Assembly: GCF_014192275.1 (NCBI RefSeq) | Contig: NZ_JACHXR010000005.1 | Location: forward strand, 248,001-312,000 | Length of the DNA: 64,000 bases | Origin: Halomonas stenophila | Lineage (GTDB): Bacteria; Pseudomonadota; Gammaproteobacteria; Pseudomonadales; Halomonadaceae | Direction: 5' to 3' | Shown: piece by piece, positions 53,039-60,689 of the stretch | Position numbering within the stretch: the first letter of the stretch is position 1 | Layout of the letters: every line of letters begins with the position of its first letter | Program-made: the position numbers and the translations under genes | Notes under the pieces: model-generated | Databases searched by the model: none | The model's input: the letters and a program-made list of their open reading frames with translations, nothing else | What the model was told of the DNA's origin: nothing

Positions 53039-53914
53039 TCAGTCGAAGTCCCGGACCTGCTCGTGGGCGATCTCGATGTCCTCCAGGCGAACGCGGCCCG
53101 ACTTGCCGGTCAGTCGCACCGCCTGGACGCTGAGGTAGTGGATGAGCCCCATGGGGCCGACATAGGTATGGAAGAGGAAGCTGCTCGAGATGTCGCAGCT
53201 GAGCGTCCAGGTGGCAACGGGTTTCTTGTCGCTGGACAGCGAGTCCGTCAGATAGAGCACGGGCACCCCTCGCTCATGGGCGGCGTGCATGACGCGCTCT
53301 AGCTCCGGGACACGGCGACGCATGCCCACCGCGATCAGGAGATCGTCTTCTCCGAACTCCGTGACATGCTCGCCGAACGTTTCCCCGGGATGGGGGAGCA
53401 GGTGGACCTGCTGTCGGAACTGAATGAACTGCCAGCGCGCATAGGCGGCCATGAAATAGCTGTTTCGAAAGCCGACCAGCCAGATGCGGCGCGCCTCGAC
53501 GATGCGGTGCAGGGCGGCCTCGATGTCCGCCTCATTCAGTTGCTCGAAGGTCCGCGTCAGAGCCGCGACATGATCGCTCAGGAACGACTGGCTTTCCGAG
53601 GGCAGCGGCGACGAGTCCTGCTGACGCTCATGCAGATAGATCGGTGAGCCCCATTGCTTGATATCGCGGACCAGGCGGCGAGCCTCCTCGAAGTTGGTAA
53701 AGCCTAACCGCTTGAAGAGCCGCGATGCGGCGGCCTTGGACACTCCCGCTAGCCTGGCCAGTTCGGTGGCGTTATAGGCCGATAGCTCGCCCGGGAAATC
53801 GAGGATCAGCTCGGCGAGCTTGCGTTCGCTGGAGGGTAGCTCGGAGAGGTGTTCCTGGATTCTGGCTTCCAGGGAACGGGGTCTTTCCGGGGTGGTCGGG
53901 GCCTTGCCGTTCAT
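53039..53914 (-). CDS. RpiR/MurR family transcriptional regulator
   Basis: About 291 residues. The N-terminal HTH_6 domain (LSELPSSERKLAELILDFPGELSAYNATELARLAGVSKAAASRLFKRLGF, by position 25-75) is followed by a SIS domain (RIWLVGFRNSYFMAAYARW near 145). AGAGGA favours ATG 53914, with ATG 53917 the alternative. RpiR regulators usually sense phosphosugars, but members next to purine or ureide genes are known in other bacteria. It may control the neighbouring NCS1, DMT or TRAP genes. Confidence 0.85.
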   Translation of the reverse strand: MNGKAPTTPERPRSLEARIQEHLSELPSSERKLAELILDFPGELSAYNATELARLAGVSKAAASRLFKRLGFTNFEEARRLVRDIKQWGSPIYLHERQQDSSPLPSESQSFLSDHVAALTRTFEQLNEADIEAALHRIVEARRIWLVGFRNSYFMAAYARWQFIQFRQQVHLLPHPGETFGEHVTEFGEDDLLIAVGMRRRVPELERVMHAAHERGVPVLYLTDSLSSDKKPVATWTLSCDISSSFLFHTYVGPMGLIHYLSVQAVRLTGKSGRVRLEDIEIAHEQVRDFD

Positions 53915-54010
53915 CATCGGTCCTCTTGGCAGCGAGGCGTAGTGGTGCATCATGCGATTGTCGCGGGAGACGGCATCACGCCCGTCGTTTCCTCAACCTA
54001 ACACAGAAGC

Positions 54011-54042
54011 GCCGGCCCTGAAATTTCAATTTCAGGGCCGGC
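54011..54042. terminator. Intrinsic terminator of the NCS1 gene
   Basis: GCCGGCCCTGAAATT (54011-54025) pairs with its exact complement at 54028-54042. The last pairs open to give a usable loop. It lies 60 bp past the stop of the NCS1 permease and separates it from the RpiR gene. Confidence 0.75.
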
Positions 54043-54103
54043 GACTAACGTGGCTGTCTGATTGGTTCGGATTCGCCGTGCACCTTGCGCGAACGGGCTG
54101 GCC

Positions 54104-55573
54104 TCATTCCGCTAAGCGAGCGCCTTTCGTCGCGGTGCCGTGACCGCGCATCAGCAGATAGTAGAAGAGCCCGCCCAGGGCGGCGCCGATCAGCCAGGCA
54201 TAGCCGCCGAGCGCCTCGAGCGCCGGGACCCACACCGAGGAGATCGAGAACAGGGCGGCCAGGGCGAAGGCGCCGATGGCCCGCTTGTTCCAGCCCTTGA
54301 GGTAGTAGTAGGCCCCGTCGGGATCGGCGGTGAACATGTCCTGGATGTTCAGGCGCTGGCGCTTCACCAGGTAGTAGTCCACCACGATGATCCCGTAGAA
54401 GGGCGCCACGATGGCTCCCAGGGCATTGACGAAGCCGGCGATGCCGATCTGGCTGATCACCGAGACCCACAGCGCCCCGACGAAGAAGGCCACCAGCGCG
54501 GTGATCAACCCGCCGATACGGAAGCTGATCTTGCCCGGGAAGAGGTTGGCCAGGTCATAGGCCGGCGGGATGAAGTTGGCGACCAGGTTGATGCCCACGG
54601 TGGCGGCGAAGAAGGTGATCGCCGCGATGATCGTCAGCGGCAGGGAGTCGACCCGCTCGATGATGTCCGAGGGGTTGGTCAGGGTCTCGCCGAACAGCGC
54701 CAGGGTGCCGGCGGTGATGATCAGGGCGATGAAGGAGAAGAAGGCCACGTTGAGCGGCAGGCCCAGCAGGTTGCCGAGCTTCATTTCTCGCTCGCTCCTG
54801 ACGAAGCGCGAGAAGTCGCCGAAGTTGATCACCACGGCGGCGAAGTAGGCGATCATGGTGCCGGTGATCGCCAGGAAGGCGGTCACGGAGCTGCCTTCAT
54901 ACTCGCTGCTGCCGCTGAAGATGGTGCTCACCGCGGGCAACAGCTCGCTGCCGGCCTGGAGCCAGACGATGATCATCAGGGCGATCATCACCACATAGAC
55001 CATGGGGCCGGCCCAGTTGAGGAAGTGCTTGATCTTGTCGATGCCTTGCCAGAACAGCGCCATCTGGAAGCACCAGACGATCACGAAGGACACCCAGCCC
55101 ACGGCGGACATGCCCAGCCAGGATCCGCCGGGGTCGCCGAAGAGCGCGGTGATCAGCAGCGCCACCGCCGTGGAGGCGAAGTAGGTCTGCACCCCGTACC
55201 AGAAGATGCCGATGATGGCACGCAGCATGGCCGGGAAGTTGGCCCCGCGCACCCCCATGCTGGAGCGGATCATCACCGGGAAGGGCACGCCGTACTTGAC
55301 GCTCGGCTTGCCGGTCAGGTTGACCAGCACCATGACCACGAAGCCGGCGAGGATGATCGCCGCCATCACCGCCCAGCCGTTGAGGCCGTAGGAGATGAAC
55401 AGCGAGGCCGCCAGGGTGTAGCCGAACAGGCTCTGGATGTCGTTCGACCAGACATTGAAGATCTCGAACCAGCCCCAGGAGCGGTTGGCTTTCTTGATCG
55501 GTGCCAGGTCGTCGTTGTAGAGGCTATGGTCGATGTGCCGGATTTCCAGCTCTTTGTCCGTCATGTCCGTCAT
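54104..55573 (-). CDS. NCS1 family nucleobase/ureide permease, copy 1
   Basis: A 489-residue, twelve-helix Na+ or H+ symporter of the NCS1 family (cytosine, uracil, allantoin, hydantoin). GYTLAASLFISYGLNGW near 52 and KYGVPFPVMIRSSMGVRGANFP near 93-114 are typical of the allantoin/uracil branch, as is WFGVQTYF-like WYGVQTYFAS near 125. Allantoin, urate or hydantoin-type substrates are likely from context. Distinct from the NCS1 gene at 56630. Confidence 0.9.
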   Translation of the reverse strand: MTDMTDKELEIRHIDHSLYNDDLAPIKKANRSWGWFEIFNVWSNDIQSLFGYTLAASLFISYGLNGWAVMAAIILAGFVVMVLVNLTGKPSVKYGVPFPVMIRSSMGVRGANFPAMLRAIIGIFWYGVQTYFASTAVALLITALFGDPGGSWLGMSAVGWVSFVIVWCFQMALFWQGIDKIKHFLNWAGPMVYVVMIALMIIVWLQAGSELLPAVSTIFSGSSEYEGSSVTAFLAITGTMIAYFAAVVINFGDFSRFVRSEREMKLGNLLGLPLNVAFFSFIALIITAGTLALFGETLTNPSDIIERVDSLPLTIIAAITFFAATVGINLVANFIPPAYDLANLFPGKISFRIGGLITALVAFFVGALWVSVISQIGIAGFVNALGAIVAPFYGIIVVDYYLVKRQRLNIQDMFTADPDGAYYYLKGWNKRAIGAFALAALFSISSVWVPALEALGGYAWLIGAALGGLFYYLLMRGHGTATKGARLAE

Positions 55574-55724
55574 GAGAGAGGCCTTGCCTTCTTATTGTCG
55601 GGAAAGGCCCTCCCGGTGGGGAAGGCCGCGGAGTGGGTGATGCCATCACCCTCAGTGTAGGGGGAATGCGCCGGCGGGGCGTGCCGCGAGCCGACCTGCC
55701 CTGCCGGCATCCGGTGGGCGTCGG

Positions 55725-56513
55725 TCACTCGCCCTGGATGGCTCCGACGGCCGCGCGGGCCGCGGCATTGACGGCGACGACCAGCGGGACCTCGAAGCGG
55801 GGCTGCAGCCGGAGGGCGGAGGCCGACAGCGGACCACCGCCCATGATCACGGCCTGGGCTCCGTCCTCGTCGATGGAGGCCTGCACCGCTTCGGCCAGGG
55901 CTGCATCGAGAGCCTCGGGCGATTGCACCAGCTCGGTGGGGTCGCCGGGGGTGACCCTGACGCCACGGTAGAGGTGCTCGTAGCCGAGGGACGCGGCCTT
56001 CTGGCGGAACGACTCGATGAGCGCCTCGTCAGGCGTCACGGTGACGATGCCGAATTCGCGATCACCACGCGCCGCCTCATGAAACACTTCCTCGCCGATA
56101 CCGAAGACGGGGAGGTCGACTTCGGCCCTGAGTTCCTCGAGACCGGGGTCGCTGAAGGCCGAGACGATGATGGCGGCTACCCGCTCATCGCGGGCGGCCT
56201 CGATGCCGATGGCGACGACGCCTGGCGTGGCGTCCACCATGTCCTGGGGCGTGGTCAGCAGGGCCGGGGCGCCGGTGTTGCTGCGCTCGATCACGGTCGC
56301 CACGCCCTCCGTCTCGAGCCGGGCGAGGTCGGCCATCGAGCGGGTGGCATCGGCATTCGAGTTGGGGTTGATCAGCACGATGGCTCGGTCGGCCTCGGTG
56401 TCATCCGCGGCGCTCACCTGCTGGGCCGGTGCGACGGCGGCGCCGAGGCAGGCGCCCAGCAGGCCATAGGTGGCCAGCTTGCGGCCTGCGGTGGAGAAGG
56501 GGAGCTTGAGCAT
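55725..56513 (-). CDS. Exported racemase-like protein lacking both catalytic cysteines
   Basis: 262 residues of the Asp/Glu/hydantoin racemase superfamily, preceded by a Sec signal peptide that should be cut after QQVSA near residue 35. The mature part keeps INPNSN near 48-53. Where the active paralogue at 58141 has CFGDPG (C76) this protein has AFSDPG (A119), and where it has LGCGG (C181) this one has MGGGP (G226). With no cysteine at either site it should not racemise, and the signal peptide sends it to the periplasm. A binding or delivery role for the adjacent NCS1 permease is an inference. ATG 56513 follows a weak ribosome site. Confidence 0.8.
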   Translation of the reverse strand: MLKLPFSTAGRKLATYGLLGACLGAAVAPAQQVSAADDTEADRAIVLINPNSNADATRSMADLARLETEGVATVIERSNTGAPALLTTPQDMVDATPGVVAIGIEAARDERVAAIIVSAFSDPGLEELRAEVDLPVFGIGEEVFHEAARGDREFGIVTVTPDEALIESFRQKAASLGYEHLYRGVRVTPGDPTELVQSPEALDAALAEAVQASIDEDGAQAVIMGGGPLSASALRLQPRFEVPLVVAVNAAARAAVGAIQGE

Positions 56514-56629
56514 GTTGGGAGGACTCCGTTCGTTGTCATTCTTGTCGGGAGAAACCACCGACGGGAAGCGAGCTGCCCGTCGGTGGGGAAGTCCCGAGAC
56601 GGCGCCCCGGCTATCCGGGCGCCTCTCGA

Positions 56630-58024
56630 TCAGCTGCGGAAGCGCTGGCAGGGGGCCCAATGCTTCATCAGCAGGTAGTAGGTGAGGCCGGCCGGAATCA
56701 GGCTGGCGTACCAGGAGACCGCCGAGAAGCTCAGGGCGGCGGCGATACCCACCGCGGTGGCGATCAGGGCCGCATAGTTGACGCCCTGGTAGGGGCCGTT
56801 CTCGTCATACAGCTTGTCGAGGTCCAGGGTGCGGCGACGGATCAGGAAGTAGTCCACCACCAGGACGGCGAAGATCGGGCCGAGGAAGGCCGAGTAGGTC
56901 TGCACGAAGAGCTGCAGGCCGGCGGCGGAGTCGGGCTGCACCAGCTTCCAGGGGAAGGTGGCGAAGGCCAGCAGGCCGACAAGCACGGTGGCCACCGGGA
57001 ACTTCATCTTGAACACCTCCATCAGCACATAGGTCGGCGGCACCACGTTGTTGAGCACGTTGGTGGTGACCTGGGCGAAGGCGATGAACAGCAGGGTGGC
57101 CATCAGCAGCGGGGTGTTGTCCACGGCGTTGGTGAACACCTGGATGGGGTCGGCGGTGCCGGTGGCCTCGGAGACCATGAAGCCGATCAGGCCCATGAAC
57201 AGGGTGCAGGGGAGGATGGACATGGCGTAGATGGTGGTGAGCAGCCCCGTGCCGGTGCCCTTCTTGTGCTCGCGGGCATAGTCGCTGACGTTGAGCATCA
57301 TGGTGCTGTAGATGCCCAGGAACAGCATGGTGGCGCCCCAGAAGGGCATGCCCCAGGAGCCTTCCATGGTCAGCAGGCTGGCGGAGAGCTCGTCGCCGTA
57401 GAGCTGCACCGTGGAATAGAACATGTAGACCAGCGAGGCGAGGATGAAGGCGCTGCCGATGTTCTCCAGCCACTTGATGCCCTGGAAGCCCATCACCGAC
57501 AGGCCGATCTGCAGGAACTGGAAGGTGATGAAGAAGAAGATCAGGTTGTCGAAGCCGAACAGGGTCGCCGAGACCATGTTCAGGGCGCCGGCACCGATCC
57601 AGCTCTGGAAGCCGTACCAGACGATGGCGGGCACGGCGCGCACCAGCCCCGGCAGGCGGGTGCCGGCGAAGCCGAAGGCGCTGCGTGCCTGGACCATGAA
57701 GGGGATGCCGTACTTGTAGCCGGCGGCGCCGTTCAGGGCCAGGGCGATGCCGATCACGAAGCAGCCGATGGCGATGGCCAGGGTGGCCTGGACCAGGTTG
57801 AGGGTGCCGACCACGCTGGAGCCCATGGCGAAGGTGCCGATGGAGACGCAGCCGCCGAACCAGGCCAGGAAGTAGGAGGCCCGCCCCATGATGCGGGTCT
57901 GCTGGGGCGCGAGGGATTCCTGGCCGGGGGCCTTGTGGCCCGAGCTGGCCTCCGGGGGTGCGGTGCCGGCCGGGATGGCCGGGGTGGCCGTGGTGGCCGG
58001 AGTGTGGCGAGTGGAATTGCTCAT
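56630..58024 (-). CDS. NCS1 family nucleobase/ureide permease, copy 2
   Basis: A 464-residue NCS1 symporter. A long Pro/Ala/Thr-rich N-terminal tail of about 45 residues is unusual. The core has GTLNLVQATLAIAIGCFVIG near 73 and YKYGIPFMVQARSAFGFAGTRLP near 103-125, the NCS1 signature region. It is directly upstream of the exported racemase-like gene, same strand, 116 bp apart, and downstream of the racemase gene at 58141. Cytosine, hydantoin or allantoin are candidate substrates. Confidence 0.9.
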   Translation of the reverse strand: MSNSTRHTPATTATPAIPAGTAPPEASSGHKAPGQESLAPQQTRIMGRASYFLAWFGGCVSIGTFAMGSSVVGTLNLVQATLAIAIGCFVIGIALALNGAAGYKYGIPFMVQARSAFGFAGTRLPGLVRAVPAIVWYGFQSWIGAGALNMVSATLFGFDNLIFFFITFQFLQIGLSVMGFQGIKWLENIGSAFILASLVYMFYSTVQLYGDELSASLLTMEGSWGMPFWGATMLFLGIYSTMMLNVSDYAREHKKGTGTGLLTTIYAMSILPCTLFMGLIGFMVSEATGTADPIQVFTNAVDNTPLLMATLLFIAFAQVTTNVLNNVVPPTYVLMEVFKMKFPVATVLVGLLAFATFPWKLVQPDSAAGLQLFVQTYSAFLGPIFAVLVVDYFLIRRRTLDLDKLYDENGPYQGVNYAALIATAVGIAAALSFSAVSWYASLIPAGLTYYLLMKHWAPCQRFRS

Positions 58025-58140
58025 CTCGGTGTCCTCGCAAGTGTCTGCTTGACTTGTGGTTGTTGTCCGGCCTGGTCAGGGCGCGGGTGCTCTTGCGGTA
58101 TCGCGCGTGGCGATGGGTCAGTACGGGTCGGCCATTGCCA

Positions 58141-58887
58141 TCATGCGCCAGGCGTCAGGCCCGACAGGTGCTCGAAGCGGCCGGTAAAGGGCTTGGGCCG
58201 AGGGAAGGCCAGATCGCCATGCTTGCTGGTGCCGAGGCCCAGGCCGACCAGCGATTCGGCCAGCTTGACCGCGGCGGTGACGCCCTCGACCACCGGCAGG
58301 CCCACCGCCTCGCCGATCTCGTCGGTGAGGTCGGCCATGCCGCCACAGCCCAGCACGATGGCACCGATGCCGTCCTCGTCCCGGGCCCGGCGGCCTTCGG
58401 CGATGATCCGGGAGAGGGCGGCGTCGCCGTCGTCCTCGAGGTCGAGCACCGGGATCTCCGCGGCTCGCACCCGGCGGCAGTGATGGCGGAAGCCGTACTG
58501 CTCGAGCAGGTGCTCGGCGATGATGCCGGTGCGCCCCAGGGTGGTCACCACCGAGAAACGGGTGCTGATCAGGGCGGCCATATGGAAGGCGGCCTCGGCG
58601 ATGCCGATGACCGGGGCCCGGGTCAGTTCCCGTGCCGCCAGCAGGCCGGGGTCGCCGAAGCAGGCGATCACATAGGCATCGGCCCCGTCGCGCTCGCCGG
58701 CCATCACCTCCTCGAGTACGCCCACGGCGCTGATGGCCTCGTCGAAATGGCTCTCGATGGAAACCGGGCCATGGGCCGGTTGGGTGGCGCTGATCACCGT
58801 CCCGGGGGCGGCGATCCCCTGGGCGGCGGCACCGATGGTCTCGGTCATGCCGCGGGTGGTGTTGGGATTGATGACGCGTATGTGCAT
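58141..58887 (-). CDS. Asp/Glu/hydantoin racemase family enzyme, probably allantoin racemase
   Basis: 248 residues, cytoplasmic. The two catalytic cysteines of the family are present: C76 in VIACFGDPGL and C181 in VLGCGGMADL. INPNTT opens the protein. Members include hydantoin racemase and HpxA (allantoin racemase). The allantoinase gene facing it favours allantoin. ATG 58887 has GGAG upstream. Two phased palindromic boxes stand 25 bp before the start, so repression by a GntR-type protein is likely. Confidence 0.87.
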   Translation of the reverse strand: MHIRVINPNTTRGMTETIGAAAQGIAAPGTVISATQPAHGPVSIESHFDEAISAVGVLEEVMAGERDGADAYVIACFGDPGLLAARELTRAPVIGIAEAAFHMAALISTRFSVVTTLGRTGIIAEHLLEQYGFRHHCRRVRAAEIPVLDLEDDGDAALSRIIAEGRRARDEDGIGAIVLGCGGMADLTDEIGEAVGLPVVEGVTAAVKLAESLVGLGLGTSKHGDLAFPRPKPFTGRFEHLSGLTPGA

Positions 58888-58912
58888 GGAAAGCTCCGTC
58901 GGGGGGTTATTC

Positions 58913-58945
58913 TTGTGAACAAAGATTTTTGTCTTTGTACACAAA
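58913..58945. promoter_or_regulatory. Paired GntR-type boxes at the racemase promoter
   Basis: TTGTGAACAA (58913-58922) and TTTGTACACAAA (58934-58945), centres 22 bp apart. The spacing equals two helical turns. The same pair, in the same order and spacing, is at 47826-47857. Confidence 0.65.
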
Positions 58946-59303
58946 GTAGGCGCGACTCCCGCCAAAAATCAAGGTCTCGCCCCATCGCGTGCTGGCGCAT
59001 GGTTCCTCATGAAATCAATGGGTTGCGTAATGGCTAAGAATAAATAGTGAAAAATCTATATTGTATACATTAATTGATGACTATTTTTGCGATGATAAAG
59101 CAGATTAATGGCTAAAAACATGTATACACTTTTGAAGGGCCCGACTGCTTCGGCCCGTGACGGCAGAGGTCGCCTTGGGAGCGGCCGCCATCGGGCCAGG
59201 AGACAGCGGCGGTCGGGACCGGATAACAAAACGGCTGGCGGGAGGGATTGATTTTTTGTATACAAAGTACGAGGCTGAAGACAGTCACCGCAAAGGAGGG
59301 CGC
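58946..59303. other. Divergent AT-rich control region with three GTATAC boxes
   Basis: Between the racemase and the pseudogene. Boxes: ATTGTATACATT (59060-59071), CATGTATACACT (59119-59130) and TTTGTATACAAA (59255-59266, a perfect palindrome). No gene is visible. The density of boxes over 200 bp suggests the main control point for the allantoin genes. Confidence 0.65.
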
Positions 59304-59520
59304 CTGCGCCTGCTGATGCTCAACGGCAATACCAGCCAGGCCAGGACCGACTGGATCGCCGGACGAGCCCGGGCCTTCTGTGGCGACCAGGTCGAGGTGC
59401 AGGCCGAGACCGCCGCGCGGTGCCTCTACCGCCTCGCGGCGAGATCGCACCCTGGCAGCCGCCGGCCTGCCTCAGAGCCTGGCGCCGATGCGCCTGGCGG
59501 AGGGCGGAATGCCCCCTTGA
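59304..59520 (+). pseudogene. Remnant of a third racemase-family gene
   Basis: A strong AAAGGAGG lies just before a CTG codon at 59304, from which the frame reads LRLLMLNGNTSQARTDWIA, the typical N-terminus of hydantoin/Asp racemases (normally starting MRLL). After about 35 codons the frame loses resemblance, and a shift of one base gives a short tail ending at a stop at 59518-59520. It looks like an N-terminus joined to a distal part after a large internal deletion, with the ATG changed to CTG. It is not expected to make an enzyme. Confidence 0.6.
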
Positions 59521-59548
59521 ACATGGAGTGGGTACACTCTATTCTATT

Positions 59549-59560
59549 TCTGTATACAGT
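59549..59560. promoter_or_regulatory. GTATAC-type GntR box before allantoinase
   Basis: TCTGTATACAGT, containing the palindrome CTGTATACAG, lies 66 bp before the allantoinase start, where it would overlap or flank the promoter. Confidence 0.6.
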
Positions 59561-59625
59561 TGATGTCGCTCACCCTCGCGCCCCGGCGCCGTCGAGCGCT
59601 CACAGAACAAGAAGGACGCATCGCC

Positions 59626-60564
59626 ATGACCTCACCGACCCGCAACGATTACCCCCGCGACCTGATCGGCTATGGCCGCACGCCCCCCCAGGCCAACTGG
59701 CCCGGCAAGGCGAGGATCGCCGTGCAGTTCGTGCTCAACTACGAGGAGGGCGGCGAGAACTGCGTGCTCCATGGCGACAGTGGTTCCGAGCAGTTCCTGT
59801 CCGAGATCATCGGTGCCGAGGCCTATCCCGATCGCCACCTGAGCATGGAGTCCATCTACGAGTATGGCTCCCGGGCGGGGGTGTGGCGGATCCTGCGCGA
59901 GTTCGAGCGTCGCGGCCTGCCGCTGACCGTGTTCGGCGTGGCCATGGCCCTGGAGCGTCACCCCGAGGTCGCCCAGGCCTTCAAGGAGCTCGGCCACGAG
60001 ATCGCCTGCCACGGCTATCGCTGGATCCACTACCAGCAGGTGCCCGAGCACATCGAGCGCGAGCACATGCAGCGGGCCATCGAGATCTTCGAGTCGCTCT
60101 ATGGCGAGAAGCCGCTGGGCTGGTATACGGGGCGCGACAGCCCCAATACCCGTCGCCTGGTGCTTGACGAGGGCAGCTTCCTCTACGACAGCGACTACTA
60201 CGGCGACGACCTGCCGTTCTGGACCCGCGAGACCGACAGCCAGGGCCAGACACGGTCGCACCTGGTGGTGCCCTACACCCTGGATACCAATGACATGCGC
60301 TTCGCCGCGCCCCAGGGCTTCAACACCGCGGATCACTTCTTCACCTACCTGCGCGATGCCTTCGACGTCCTCTACGCGGAAGGCGAGGACACGCCGAAGA
60401 TGCTCTCGGTGGGCATGCACTGCCGGCTGCTCGGTCGCCCCGGGCGCTTCCGCGCGCTGCAGCGCTTCCTCGACCATATCGAGGCTCACGATCGCGTCTG
60501 GGTGACCCGGCGCGTGGACATCGCCCGCCACTGGGCCGAGCACCATCCGGCTCCCCGGGGCTGA
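59626..60564 (+). CDS. puuE: Allantoinase, polysaccharide-deacetylase type
   Basis: A 312-residue enzyme that hydrolyses allantoin to allantoate. It belongs to the NodB/polysaccharide deacetylase-like fold rather than the metal-dependent AllB type. FVLNYEEGGENCVLHGDSGSEQFLSE near 31-56 and ELGHEIACHGYRWIHYQ near 121-137 are diagnostic of PuuE. ATG 59626 is preferred (GAAGGA upstream). A longer frame to ATG 59560 is in the control region. Allantoate amidohydrolase, the next step, is not in this window. Confidence 0.93.
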   Translation: MTSPTRNDYPRDLIGYGRTPPQANWPGKARIAVQFVLNYEEGGENCVLHGDSGSEQFLSEIIGAEAYPDRHLSMESIYEYGSRAGVWRILREFERRGLPLTVFGVAMALERHPEVAQAFKELGHEIACHGYRWIHYQQVPEHIEREHMQRAIEIFESLYGEKPLGWYTGRDSPNTRRLVLDEGSFLYDSDYYGDDLPFWTRETDSQGQTRSHLVVPYTLDTNDMRFAAPQGFNTADHFFTYLRDAFDVLYAEGEDTPKMLSVGMHCRLLGRPGRFRALQRFLDHIEAHDRVWVTRRVDIARHWAEHHPAPRG

Positions 60565-60606
60565 GGCAAAGACAGATGTCGGCGCGGGCGCTCATCCCAA
60601 CGGCAA

Positions 60607-60653
60607 GCGCCGTGCCGGGTCTCCGAGGTGAACTTCGGAGCCCGACACGGCGC
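60607..60653. terminator. Hairpin between puuE and the YfcC-type gene
   Basis: An imperfect stem of some 20 pairs, opening with GCGCCGTG and closing with CACGGCGC and containing one mismatch and one bulge. It lies between convergent genes and probably terminates both. Confidence 0.6.
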
Positions 60654-60689
60654 CTGGCAGGGTCTGCTAGCCCATGGGACCTGGCGGCG

